Source of the DNA: Litchfieldella qijiaojingensis
Lineage (GTDB): Bacteria > Pseudomonadota > Gammaproteobacteria > Pseudomonadales > Halomonadaceae
Assembly: GCF_014651875.1 (NCBI RefSeq)
Contig: NZ_BMXS01000006.1
Span: 1-64,000 of the forward strand
Direction: 5' to 3'
Length of the DNA stretch: 64,000 nt
Shown: piece by piece, positions 24,166-32,308 of the stretch
Position numbering within the stretch: position 1 is the first letter of the stretch
How the letters are laid out: each line of letters opens with the position of its first letter
Position numbers and translations under genes: made by a program
Notes under the pieces: model-generated
Told to the model about the DNA's origin: nothing
The model's database searches: none
The model's input: the letters and a program-made list of their open reading frames with translations, nothing else

Positions 24166-25033
24166 CGTTAGGGTCTTTTTCAGTGGTTGCTGGCGTGGCG
24201 GAGTGTTGTTTGTTGCGCAGGTAGAGACCCACGGCGGCGATCACGAAGGAAGCGAGCAGCAACAGCGTGGCGATGGCATTGATCTCGGGTTTGATGCCGC
24301 GTCGAATCATGCTGTAGATGAAGACCGGCAGGGTCGTGGCGTCCACCCCGGAGATGAAGTAGGTGATCACCAGGTCGTCCATGGAGATGATGAAGGCCAG
24401 CATCGCGCCACCAGCGATGCCGGGAGCGATCAGCGGCAGGGTGATCCGCCGAAACGTCGTCCAGACTCCCGCGCCCAGGTCGGCCGATGCCTCCTCGAGC
24501 CGGGTGTCCATGCCCGCCAGCCGTGCACTGACAATGATGAACACGTAGCTGATCAGGAAGGTGCAGTGGCCGAGGATGATCGATCCCGTGCCCAGCGGCA
24601 TGCCCACGCTGACGAAGAAGATCAGCAGGGCGATACCCAGCACGATGTCCGGCATGACCATGGGCATGAACAGCAAGAATCGGTAGAAGCTCTGTAGTCG
24701 GAACCGGTAGCGAGCGACCGCCAGGGCTGTCAGGGTGCCGACCACAGTGGAGAACAGCGTCGTCGTCAGCGCCACGACCAGGCTGGTGCGCACCGCGGCC
24801 AGCAGCTGATCGGTGGATTCGACGTAGAGGGCGTTCTCGCCGAGCTGGGTGGAGAGGCCGAAGATCGAGCGGTACCAGTCTAGCGTGAACGTCTTCCACA
24901 CCATCATGTTGATGGGGTTCGAATTGAAGGAGTAGCCCACGATCAGCAGGATCGGTGCATAGAGGAAGACGAAAAACAGCAGGCTGTAAGCGGTGAGGAA
25001 GCGCTGTCTCAGGAGACCGAACAGTTTGCTCAT
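24158..25033 (-). CDS. ABC transporter permease (PotC-like)
   Basis: The 291-residue product from MSKLFGLLRQRFLTAYSLLF has six membrane helices and the binding-protein-dependent permease signature, the EASADLGAGVWTTFRRITLP loop (EAA motif) near residues 175-195. It matches PotC, the second permease of spermidine/putrescine-type importers. Its ATG overlaps the PotB-like stop codon (ATGA). An open frame extends upstream into potB and was not used as a start. Confidence 0.92.
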   Translation of the reverse strand: MSKLFGLLRQRFLTAYSLLFFVFLYAPILLIVGYSFNSNPINMMVWKTFTLDWYRSIFGLSTQLGENALYVESTDQLLAAVRTSLVVALTTTLFSTVVGTLTALAVARYRFRLQSFYRFLLFMPMVMPDIVLGIALLIFFVSVGMPLGTGSIILGHCTFLISYVFIIVSARLAGMDTRLEEASADLGAGVWTTFRRITLPLIAPGIAGGAMLAFIISMDDLVITYFISGVDATTLPVFIYSMIRRGIKPEINAIATLLLLASFVIAAVGLYLRNKQHSATPATTEKDPNDE

Positions 25034-26019
25034 GTCAGGCCCTCCGCACGGTCTTTGGTCCGTGGCTTGGCGGCGGTACCCCGCGGCGAGCGCCGTTTCA
25101 GGGTCGTGCGTACATAGAGCATCAACAGCGCCAGCACGACGCTCATGATCAGCATTGCCAGGGCCGCGCCGAACGGCCAGTTGCGGGCATAGAGAAACTG
25201 CTGTTCGACCAGGTTCCCGATCATCAGTACCTTGGCCCCGCCGAGCAGCGAGGGGACGATGAAGTTGCCCAGGGTAGGGATGAAGACCAGGATGGCGCCC
25301 CCCATGATACCGGGCATGGTCAGGGGCAGGATCACGCGTCGGAAGGTGGCGATCCTGCCTGCGCCGAGATCGTAGGAGGCATCGATCAACTGGCGGTCGA
25401 GCTTCTCGATACTGGCGTAGAGTGGCAGGAACATGAACGGCACCATGATATAGACTAGGCCGATCAGTACGGCTGTTTCTGTGTAGATCAGCTCTATCGG
25501 CTCGCGGATCGCGCCAAGCGTCGACAGCAGTTGGTTGAGAAACCCCGAGGGGCGCAGTATCAGCACCCACGCATAGAGCCGCACGATCAGGCTGGCGAAG
25601 AACGGCAGTGTGATCAGAAACAGGCAGAAGTTGCGTCGCCTGGGTGGCAGCCGGCTCACCCAGAACGCCACCGGGTAACACACCAGCAGGGTAAGAGCGA
25701 CCGTGATGAGGGCGATCCTGAACGAGCGCATCAGAATGCGCAGGTAGACGATGTCGAACTCTTCGATGGGCCCGTTCGCCCAGCCCAGGATGCGGCCGAA
25801 GTTGTCCGCGTAGAAGGACCACACCACACCGCCGTAGAGACCGGGCTCCAGCAGGCTGAAGATGGCCATGATGACGAGTGGCATGAGGAAGAAAATGCCG
25901 AGGAAGGCCGTTACGGGGCCTAGCAGGCCAAGCAGGCCCCAGTGCACGTTGCGCGGCACCCGGAAGAGCCGTGGCTTGCGGGATGCCTCGAGCGAGGAGG
26001 CGGTATCTGTCGTATTCAT
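25030..26019 (-). CDS. ABC transporter permease (PotB-like)
   Basis: This 329-residue inner-membrane protein has about six helices after a cytoplasmic N-terminus. The EAA loop is visible as DASYDLGAGRIATFRRVILP. It corresponds to PotB of polyamine importers. It begins 10 bp after the ATPase gene and overlaps the second permease gene, so translation is probably coupled. Confidence 0.92.
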   Translation of the reverse strand: MNTTDTASSLEASRKPRLFRVPRNVHWGLLGLLGPVTAFLGIFFLMPLVIMAIFSLLEPGLYGGVVWSFYADNFGRILGWANGPIEEFDIVYLRILMRSFRIALITVALTLLVCYPVAFWVSRLPPRRRNFCLFLITLPFFASLIVRLYAWVLILRPSGFLNQLLSTLGAIREPIELIYTETAVLIGLVYIMVPFMFLPLYASIEKLDRQLIDASYDLGAGRIATFRRVILPLTMPGIMGGAILVFIPTLGNFIVPSLLGGAKVLMIGNLVEQQFLYARNWPFGAALAMLIMSVVLALLMLYVRTTLKRRSPRGTAAKPRTKDRAEGLT

Positions 26020-26029
26020 GGCCGGCTCC

Positions 26030-27148
26030 CTAGGCTGCGATCACGTGGGGTGCACTGGTGGCGTACCAGAGGGTGACTTCGTCGCCGACATTCCGCTCGG
26101 CCAAGGTCCGGCTGTCATGCCCGCGCAGTGCCGCCTTGATTGGACGGCCTGAGGCGGTTTCCAGGGTGATCTCCATGTCGCGGCCGACGAATGCCTTCTG
26201 GGCGAGCCGGCCACATAGGGAGGCATACTCCTCGGCTGCTTCGGTAGGCTTGTGTACGCAGAACTGTTCGGGGCGCAGCATGACGTGAAGCGCGTCTGCT
26301 GCGCCGCTTGCCGGACTCATCAGGGTCAGGGTATCGCCATCTTCGAGGCGTAGCCGGCTGAACTGGCCGTCGAAGGGTTCGAGCATCCCCTGGAAGCGAT
26401 TACTCTCACCGATGAACTCGGCGACGAAGGTGTTGACGGGGCGGTTGTAGATCTCGGACGGCGAACCCTCCTGCTGGATATGGCCGCCATTGAGGACCAC
26501 GATCCGGTCGGACATGGTCAGAGCCTCTTCCTGATCGTGGGTCACGAACACGAAGGCGATGCCCAGTTCGCTCTGAAGGCTCTTGAGTTCGCGCTGCATG
26601 GTCTGTCGCAGATGGCGGTCGAGGGCTGAGAGCGGTTCGTCCAGCAACAGCAGGGCGGGTCGGTTGACGATGGCCCGGGCCAGTGCGACGCGCTGCTGCT
26701 GACCGCCGGAGAGCTGGCCGGGGCTGCGCTGCTGCATGCCATTCATGCCCACCATCTCCAGAGCTTCGCCCACGCGCATTTCCCGCTCGCGGCGCGGCAC
26801 CTTGCGAACCGCCAGGCCGTAGCCGACGTTGTCGCCCACCGAGAGGTGGGGAAACAGCGCGTAATTCTGGAATACCGTGTTCACGGGACGCGAATGGGGC
26901 GGGATGTGGTTCATCGCGCGACCCTGGATGTGGATCGAGCCGTCGTCCAGGGCCTCGAACCCACTGATGGTGCGCAGCAGTGTCGTCTTACCGCAGCCGG
27001 ATGGGCCCAGCAGGGTGACGAACTCGTTGGGGTTCACGCTCAGGTCGATCCCCGCCAGGGCATGCACCGTCTGGCCTTCGGGGGTGCGGAAGCGCTTGGT
27101 CGCGCGACGGATCTCGACGACCGGCGCCGTAGCAGAAGAGGGTTTCAT
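26030..27148 (-). CDS. ABC transporter ATP-binding protein (PotA-like)
   Basis: This 372-residue ATPase has Walker A GPSGCGKTT near residues 53-61, the Q-loop, signature LSGGQQQRVALARAI, Walker B LLLLDEPLSALD, the switch histidine (VFVTHDQEEAL) and a C-terminal TOBE domain (LHVMLRPEQFCVHKP). Length and domains match PotA. It energises the two downstream permeases. A hairpin lies in the 60-bp gap after the binding-protein gene. Confidence 0.94.
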   Translation of the reverse strand: MKPSSATAPVVEIRRATKRFRTPEGQTVHALAGIDLSVNPNEFVTLLGPSGCGKTTLLRTISGFEALDDGSIHIQGRAMNHIPPHSRPVNTVFQNYALFPHLSVGDNVGYGLAVRKVPRREREMRVGEALEMVGMNGMQQRSPGQLSGGQQQRVALARAIVNRPALLLLDEPLSALDRHLRQTMQRELKSLQSELGIAFVFVTHDQEEALTMSDRIVVLNGGHIQQEGSPSEIYNRPVNTFVAEFIGESNRFQGMLEPFDGQFSRLRLEDGDTLTLMSPASGAADALHVMLRPEQFCVHKPTEAAEEYASLCGRLAQKAFVGRDMEITLETASGRPIKAALRGHDSRTLAERNVGDEVTLWYATSAPHVIAA

Positions 27149-27163
27149 CGGGCACTCCTTCGA

Positions 27164-27186
27164 CGACGCCGGGCGCGGCGGCGTCG
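27164..27186 (-). promoter_or_regulatory. Hairpin between binding-protein and ATPase genes
   Basis: CGACGCCG and CGGCGTCG form an 8-bp stem with a 7-nt loop between the potD-like stop codon and the potA-like start. There is no T-run. Such hairpins commonly stabilise the binding-protein part of the message and lower expression of the downstream genes; that role is inferred here. Confidence 0.4.
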
Positions 27187-27208
27187 ATCAGTTCGCTCAG
27201 GGAAGGGG

Positions 27209-28264
27209 CTACTCGGCGGTGCGGACCTTCGTCCAGGTGCGGTCATAGAGCTGCAGGCTGCGCCCCAGATCCTCGAAAATCTGCAGCCGGTCCATGACCT
27301 CACTGGGTGGGTTGATCTCTGGACTGTTCTTGAGCGCGTCGGGCAGCAGTTCGCGTGCCTCGACGTTGGGTGTGCCGTTCATCTGTTGGCGGGTGTTGAG
27401 CGCCGCAATCTCCGGACGCAGGAAGAATTCCATGAATTGCTTGGCGTTTTCCTTGTTGGGCGCCGTCTTCAGCATACAGATGTTTTCCTGATAGAGGGTG
27501 GCACCCTCTTCGGGAATCACGTAGCCCAGGTTCTCGGGGTCCTCATTGACGTACATCATCCCCCCGACGAAGTAGTGCGCGGCAGCCAAGTCTCCCGATT
27601 GGACCATGGGCACGCTATCGTAGGTGAAGGCGGATATGAGCGGCTTGCGCTCGATGAGGTAATTGCCCGCACGCTCCAGCGCTTCCCTGTCGGTCGCATT
27701 GACGGAGTCGCCATTGACGATCAGCGCCACTCCCAGGGCCTCGCGCATGTCGTCGAGGATGGCCACCTGTTTCCCGTCACGCGCGGCGTTGAAGAAATCC
27801 TCCCACGACGTCATCTCGTCGACCCGGTTCTTGTTGTAGAGGATGCCCACGGTGCCCCATGCGTAAGGCAAGCAGTATTCGCCCTCGGAATCCGTTTTCG
27901 CGCGTAGGAAATCGGGGTCGATATTGGCGAAATGCTCGCTTTGATTGATGTACGTGGGCTCAAGGAGATCGAGCTGATACATGATGTCCTGCATGTGTAC
28001 CGAGGGGAACACCAGGTCGTAACCGGTGGCACCGGCCTGTAGCTTGGCGAGCATTTCTTCGTTGCTGCCGTAGGTGTCCAGCGAGACATCGACGTCGTAT
28101 TCGTCGCTGAATCGCTCGAGCACTTCGGGGTTGATATAGTCCCCCCAGTTGTAGAGATGTAGTTCGCCTGCCGCGAGGGCTGGTGAGGAGGCGACGAGGA
28201 AGCCCAGGCCGAGTGTGCCCATGATGCCTGGGGCGAGGGAAACGCGAAACGGGGTGAAATGCAT
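27209..28264 (-). CDS. Periplasmic polyamine-type substrate-binding protein (PotD-like)
   Basis: This 351-residue protein has a signal peptide (cleavage near SSPALAAG) followed by ELHLYNWGDYINPEVLERFS, the hallmark start of PotD/PotF binding proteins, and further conserved stretches (YDLVFPSVHMQDIMYQLDLL, YAWGTVGILYNKNRVDEM). A strong AAGGAGAG site precedes ATG 28264. It delivers the ligand to the PotABC-like importer encoded next. The attached P1 peptidase suggests that the ligand carries an amide bond, perhaps an acyl- or aminoacyl-polyamine or small peptide. Confidence 0.92.
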   Translation of the reverse strand: MHFTPFRVSLAPGIMGTLGLGFLVASSPALAAGELHLYNWGDYINPEVLERFSDEYDVDVSLDTYGSNEEMLAKLQAGATGYDLVFPSVHMQDIMYQLDLLEPTYINQSEHFANIDPDFLRAKTDSEGEYCLPYAWGTVGILYNKNRVDEMTSWEDFFNAARDGKQVAILDDMREALGVALIVNGDSVNATDREALERAGNYLIERKPLISAFTYDSVPMVQSGDLAAAHYFVGGMMYVNEDPENLGYVIPEEGATLYQENICMLKTAPNKENAKQFMEFFLRPEIAALNTRQQMNGTPNVEARELLPDALKNSPEINPPSEVMDRLQIFEDLGRSLQLYDRTWTKVRTAE

Positions 28265-28341
28265 GTGATCTCTCCTTTGTTGTTGTTATCCCAGGCCGAA
28301 GAAAGTGCCGGTTGGCACCTTGCCAGGTACCGATCTGAGAT

Positions 28342-28355
28342 GACAGAAGTCTGTC
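28342..28355. promoter_or_regulatory. Putative operator between RpiR regulator and ABC operon
   Basis: The dyad GACAGAAGTCTGTC (6-bp arms, AG spacer) lies in the 166-bp divergent intergenic region, beside AT-rich sequence (GTCATTATAAGACATAAAT) that could hold promoter boxes. It is a plausible RpiR-family binding site; no experimental evidence is available from sequence. Confidence 0.4.
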
Positions 28356-28430
28356 TTTGAGTCATTATAAGACATAAATCTTCCAGCGCAAGATCAAAGT
28401 CTAGCCATGCCCCGCTGCCAGGATGGAGCT

Positions 28431-29267
28431 ATGTTTGCCGAACGACTCGATAAGAATTTCAATGATTTACCGCCAGCGGAACGCACGTTGGCGGCTTATA
28501 TCCAGGCGAACCTTGACGACATCGCCTTCGAGAACGGGGAGAGCCTGGCCAGGAAAAGCGGTGTGAGCCCCAATACGGTGAGCCGATTCCTGCGCCGGCT
28601 GGGCTATGCCGGATTGAAGAGCCTCAAGGAGGAGTTGCGGGATCAGGTACGGGTCCAGTCACTGCTCAATCCGACCCTGATCGAGCGTGTCGATCGGGAA
28701 GGGGCCAACCTCGGTGAGCCGGTCAGTCGCGAGATCGAGGCGCTGGTCGATCTCTCGAAGCAGCTCGACTCGCCGCGCTGGACGACGATACTGGATGTCG
28801 TCAGTAGTGCGGAGAAGGTCTTCGTCTGCGGCTTCCAGACGGTCAGCGGCCTGGCCGAGGACTTTGCGAACCGCTTGGCGCTGGTTCGCCCTGGTGTGGA
28901 GTTCCTCAATCTCTACGGCGGCGTCATCGGTCCCTGGCTCGACAGCAACAAGGAGCGCAGTTGCCTGATCCTTATCGACATCGCTCCCTACGCCGAGGCC
29001 GGGATTACCTTTGCCCAGGAGTGCGTGCGCAACGACGCCGAGCTGGTCGTCTTCGCCGACGAGTATGGTATCGCCCAGCACGTCACCACGCCTCACATCA
29101 TCACCATGCAGACCAAGACGGGGTTGATTCTCGAGTCGACCGGTGGGCTGACTACAGCTCTGAACTTTCTCGTGCATGGCGTCGCATCGCTGAGAAAAGA
29201 CGAACTGAAGGATCGCGTACGGGCCTATCAGGAGCGCGTCAAGGCGCTGAAACTATATCGTACCTGA
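28431..29267 (+). CDS. RpiR/MurR-family transcription regulator
   Basis: From MFAERLDKNFNDLPPAERTL the product is 278 residues. It has the N-terminal RpiR helix-turn-helix (LARKSGVSPNTVSRFLRRLG, YAGLKSLKEELRDQV) and a C-terminal SIS domain (VFVCGFQTVSGLAEDFANRL, then EYGIAQHVTTPHIITMQT). SIS domains usually bind phosphosugars; in transporter-linked members the ligand may differ. It is divergent from the polyamine-type ABC operon. The alternative ATG at 28407 adds 8 residues. Confidence 0.9.
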   Translation: MFAERLDKNFNDLPPAERTLAAYIQANLDDIAFENGESLARKSGVSPNTVSRFLRRLGYAGLKSLKEELRDQVRVQSLLNPTLIERVDREGANLGEPVSREIEALVDLSKQLDSPRWTTILDVVSSAEKVFVCGFQTVSGLAEDFANRLALVRPGVEFLNLYGGVIGPWLDSNKERSCLILIDIAPYAEAGITFAQECVRNDAELVVFADEYGIAQHVTTPHIITMQTKTGLILESTGGLTTALNFLVHGVASLRKDELKDRVRAYQERVKALKLYRT

Positions 29268-29466
29268 GCATGCCGCATTGTCCTCGCCCCTTGAGGTGCC
29301 ATATTCACCACGAATGGAAGAGGTCGTCTTGCCGCAACGGGATGGCGCCCTTTCCAGCCCGAGGCCTTTTTGATAGCAATATCTTGCCTACCGCAGGCAT
29401 CAAGCCCATGGCTGCTGCCGGGAAGCCCGACTACGCTTTGTCTTATTGTCGTCCCGACGATGAGGC

Positions 29467-30312
29467 ATGGCCATGGCCGTGGACTTCAACAAGCCGGCGC
29501 ATGTCCTGGTGGTTCATGGCGTTCAGGTGGGTGAAGACGAGGGCATCCAGTGCGACCGGCAGATCAGGGCGCTGATTGCCGGCTCCCTCGCCGCTAACCA
29601 CATCGACCGCGACTTCGTCGTGCGTAGTTACCTCTACGAGAATATCAACGACCGGGCACAGGCTTTCCATCAGGCGCTGGCGAGGGCCGTTACCTCGGGC
29701 AAGCCGCTGGCGGGAAGGTCGCTCGAGCTGGTGATCGATGCCGTCGGGGATGTCGTCACCGCGGCGACCAACGCCTCCACCGCCGGCGTCATCAGACAAG
29801 GGTTGCGCGAAGAGCTCCTCAAGTCCTACCGCGCCCATCATCAGCTGATCGTCGTGGCCCATAGCCTGGGGACGATCTACGCACTCGATGTCATCAACGA
29901 GTTGATCCAGAGCCCGCACTACTTCAAGGGCGACGATCGCACGAGCTGGCCGGTTCAGGGGTATATCAGCATGGGGAGCCCCTTAGGGCTCGGCCTCCAG
30001 TTTGCCGGCATCCAGGTGTTCGACAAGCGGCAGATCCATACCCTTGCCGACGCCCGCCACAGCCTCTTTGCCTGGCACAACTACTATAACCCCCTGGACC
30101 CCATCGTCAGCGGCAGTCTGTTCGGCAAGCCCGTGCAGAGCCAGGGCGCCCGCGGCCCGGTGGAAACCCGCTACGGCCCCTCCGTTCAGCAAGCCAGCTG
30201 GCTGCTACGGGGCCATGTGGTGACGTCCGGCGATATCTGGCTGCTGGCGCACATCGCCTATTGGAACGATCCCTCCATCGGGGACCGCATCGTCGACATG
30301 CTGTGGGGCTGA
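29467..30312 (+). CDS. Alpha/beta-hydrolase-fold protein
   Basis: The 281-residue protein begins with HVLVVHGVQVGED, an oxyanion-loop-like strand, and has a nucleophile elbow LIVVAHSLGTIYALDVINEL near residues 135-154 (A-H-S-L-G instead of G-x-S-x-G). A segment RHSLFAWHNYYNPLDPIVSG supplies a possible Asp. No signal peptide is seen. It resembles cytosolic lipase/esterase-like proteins of unknown substrate. It is followed 19 bp later by a lipoprotein gene, probably in the same transcript. Confidence 0.65.
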   Translation: MAMAVDFNKPAHVLVVHGVQVGEDEGIQCDRQIRALIAGSLAANHIDRDFVVRSYLYENINDRAQAFHQALARAVTSGKPLAGRSLELVIDAVGDVVTAATNASTAGVIRQGLREELLKSYRAHHQLIVVAHSLGTIYALDVINELIQSPHYFKGDDRTSWPVQGYISMGSPLGLGLQFAGIQVFDKRQIHTLADARHSLFAWHNYYNPLDPIVSGSLFGKPVQSQGARGPVETRYGPSVQQASWLLRGHVVTSGDIWLLAHIAYWNDPSIGDRIVDMLWG

Positions 30313-30331
30313 ATCGCGGGAGGCGATCACC

Positions 30332-30922
30332 ATGATCCGGACAATGCTGGTGGTGCTAGGGCTGACCCTCGGCCTGAGCGGCTGTGTCACCAACTACGAG
30401 TACCGGGCCTGGGGCGAAACCCGGGCCGCCAACGACGAACCGGTGCCCTCGGTGATCTACTGGAAACAGGACGAGGGCTGGTGGTGGGGGCGCTATTCCC
30501 GTACCGATACCAGCCCGACCCTGAGGAGCTGTCAGCGAATTCCCAAGCCCCTATCCCTGGCGGATGATGGCGTGATCGAGATGACCAGCCGCGCGGGTGA
30601 CCTGCTGGTGGCCACTCTTGGCCGTGACGGCACGCTGGAGCCGCTGGAGAGTGCCAGGGTACAGCCCGATGGAGAGCGCTGTGGCCTGCTGATGCGCGAT
30701 GGCAAGCCCGCGAGCCTGGAGGACCTCGGGACTCGCGACTTCCGCCCTCAGCTAGGAGTGCTGTGCGAGAACCCCAGCCGGCCAGACCGGTATCCCCGGG
30801 TCGCCGTCCATGCGTTCGAGCCGCCGGTTCGGCACAAGTCCAGTGAGCTCGCCGGTGCGCCGGATCCCTGTCTCGCACGGCCGAGCGGGAGGGCATCATC
30901 AGCCGTCGGGGACAGTCCCTGA
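30332..30922 (+). CDS. Predicted lipoprotein
   Basis: The 196-residue protein starts MIRTMLVVLGLTLGLSGC, a clear lipoprotein signal with lipobox LSGC (Cys18). The mature part contains VIYWKQDEGWWWGRYSRTD and paired cysteines (SCQRIPKP, ERCGLL, VLCENPSR). I do not recognise a family. The last about 40 residues are low in conservation-like features and may be a shifted tail. It is probably co-transcribed with the hydrolase upstream. Confidence 0.6.
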   Translation: MIRTMLVVLGLTLGLSGCVTNYEYRAWGETRAANDEPVPSVIYWKQDEGWWWGRYSRTDTSPTLRSCQRIPKPLSLADDGVIEMTSRAGDLLVATLGRDGTLEPLESARVQPDGERCGLLMRDGKPASLEDLGTRDFRPQLGVLCENPSRPDRYPRVAVHAFEPPVRHKSSELAGAPDPCLARPSGRASSAVGDSP

Positions 30923-31019
30923 TAGCCGTTGCCCGTCGCTTTCCTTTTCTCGCCGCCTGTGGCGGGATTGCCTCGTCCATCTGTGGCATCTTGGGGTTTT
31001 CTGAGAGGAGACAGCCGAT

Positions 31020-31412
31020 ATGGCAACTATCTTTACCCGTATCATCCAGGGAGAGTTCCCGGGTCACTTCGTCTGGGAGGACGAGCAGTGCGTGGCCATC
31101 ATGACCCTCAATCCCATGAAGCCCGGTCATGTGCTGGTGATCCCACGCCAGGAGATCGATCACTGGGACGACCTACCGTTGGAGTTGGCGACCCATCTCA
31201 TGTCGGTGTCGCAGAAGCTGGCCAAGGCGATCAAGCAAGCGTTTCCCTGCGCGCGAGTGGGGATGTTGGTCGTCGGCCTGGAGGTCCCGCACGTGCATAT
31301 CCATCTGGTGCCGCTCGATAGGATGCAGGATATCCGCGTGGAGGGCTTGGCTCAGGCGGAGGCCGAGGAGCTAGCGGAGGCCGCTGCCAAGATTCGTGAG
31401 GCTTTGGCTTGA
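31020..31412 (+). CDS. HIT-family protein
   Basis: This 130-residue protein has the histidine-triad motif HVHIHLVP near residues 96-103, preceded by MTLNPMKPGHVLVIPRQEID. HIT proteins hydrolyse nucleoside phosphoramidates or related nucleotides; bacterial HinT/YcfF-like members are cytoplasmic. An AGGAG site lies upstream. It has its own transcription unit between a lipoprotein and a methyltransferase gene. Confidence 0.93.
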   Translation: MATIFTRIIQGEFPGHFVWEDEQCVAIMTLNPMKPGHVLVIPRQEIDHWDDLPLELATHLMSVSQKLAKAIKQAFPCARVGMLVVGLEVPHVHIHLVPLDRMQDIRVEGLAQAEAEELAEAAAKIREALA

Positions 31413-31489
31413 ACTTTGGCTGATCGGAGGTGACCTAAATTAGAGCTAGCTGGGTGAACAGGTCACCACCTTCCAGGGAGGGACATTGC

Positions 31490-32233
31490 ATGTTTAATAA
31501 CCGCTACGGCACCTTGGCAGCCTGGGTCTACGATCTGGACAAGCCGATAGGCCATTCCTTTGGCGACATCGAATTCTACGGCGAACGGCTCCGTGGCTGC
31601 CGGGGGCCGATCCTGGAGCCGGCGGTGGGTAACGGTCGCATGTCGATTCCACTGCTGGCGCAGGGATTCGAACTAGTCGGTTTCGATGCGTCCGAAGAAA
31701 TGCTGGCCCGCTGCCGGGCGCACTGCGAGCACCATGGCGTATCGCCTGAACTCACCCTCCAGCGCTTCGAGAGCTTTGCGGCGATCATCCTGCCGGTGGG
31801 ATCTTTCCAGTTGATCACCGATTTCGGCCAGGCCAGAGCCACACTAGAGCGCTTTCATGCCCATCTGGAACCTGGGGGGCGGCTGATCCTGGACCTCGAT
31901 CAAGCAGGCACATTGATCACCGCTCAAGACGGCATCCGAAGTTGGCAGGTCCCAGAGGACGACTACCTGACCTTGACGACTCACCCCCTTCATACCGACT
32001 TCGCCGCCCAGACGACCCACGCCTATTTGCGTTACGAACACTGGCAGCAGGGGAAGCTGGTTGGCACCGAGCTGGAGCGCTTCAGTCTACGCTGGTGGGG
32101 AATCCAGGAGTTCGCGATGCTGTTGCGTGAGGCGAGCTTCGTCGATGTCACCATTTCCGGCGACTATCGACATGGCCGGATGCCGACCCGGGAAAGTCGC
32201 ATGATCACTTTCGAAGCGTTTGCCTCGTGCTGA
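31490..32233 (+). CDS. Class I SAM-dependent methyltransferase
   Basis: With ATG 31490, preceded by AGGGAGG, the product is 247 residues. Motif I is GPILEPAVGNGRMSIPLLAQ near residues 38-57, then ELVGFDASEEML, and HLEPGGRLILDLD. The stretch between motif IV and the following helix (SFQLITDFGQARATLERFHA) looks shorter than usual, where N-A-x-x-x-L is expected, so a small in-frame deletion is possible. The substrate is unknown. Confidence 0.85.
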   Translation: MFNNRYGTLAAWVYDLDKPIGHSFGDIEFYGERLRGCRGPILEPAVGNGRMSIPLLAQGFELVGFDASEEMLARCRAHCEHHGVSPELTLQRFESFAAIILPVGSFQLITDFGQARATLERFHAHLEPGGRLILDLDQAGTLITAQDGIRSWQVPEDDYLTLTTHPLHTDFAAQTTHAYLRYEHWQQGKLVGTELERFSLRWWGIQEFAMLLREASFVDVTISGDYRHGRMPTRESRMITFEAFASC

Positions 32234-32260
32234 TCTAAACCTTGCTTGAGGTCTTAGGTA
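32233..32260 (+). promoter_or_regulatory. MerR-type box, second copy
   Basis: ATCTAAACCTTGCTTGAGGT followed by CTTAGGTAATT resembles the MerR-family promoter at 34510-34541 (14 identical bases, CTTGAGGTCTTAGG, at 32245-32258). No plus-strand gene follows, so it looks like a displaced copy of that promoter, or a remnant. Confidence 0.4.
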
Positions 32261-32262
32261 AT

Positions 32263-32296
32263 TGTGGGGTTCCGGATGTTCATCCGGGACCCCACA
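32263..32296. terminator. Hairpin between methyltransferase and PilZ genes
   Basis: TGTGGGGTTCCGGATG pairs with CATCCGGGACCCCACA (one mismatch) around a TT loop. It lies between convergent genes, 12 bp beyond the minus-strand PilZ gene's stop codon and 30 bp beyond the methyltransferase's, so it can terminate both. T-runs are weak. Confidence 0.65.
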
Positions 32297-32308
32297 ACTA
32301 CGAGCAAT

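Noticed and set aside
23110-24171. 353-codon open frame antisense to the P1 peptidase
   Set aside because: It is an overlapping shadow of a strongly supported gene in GC-rich DNA. No recognisable domain and no ribosome site were found.
24158-25822. Single 554-codon frame covering potC and most of potB on the minus strand
   Set aside because: The upstream part is a shifted reading of the potB-like gene. The real start is the ATG at 25031-25033, where the PotC similarity begins and the ATGA overlap occurs.
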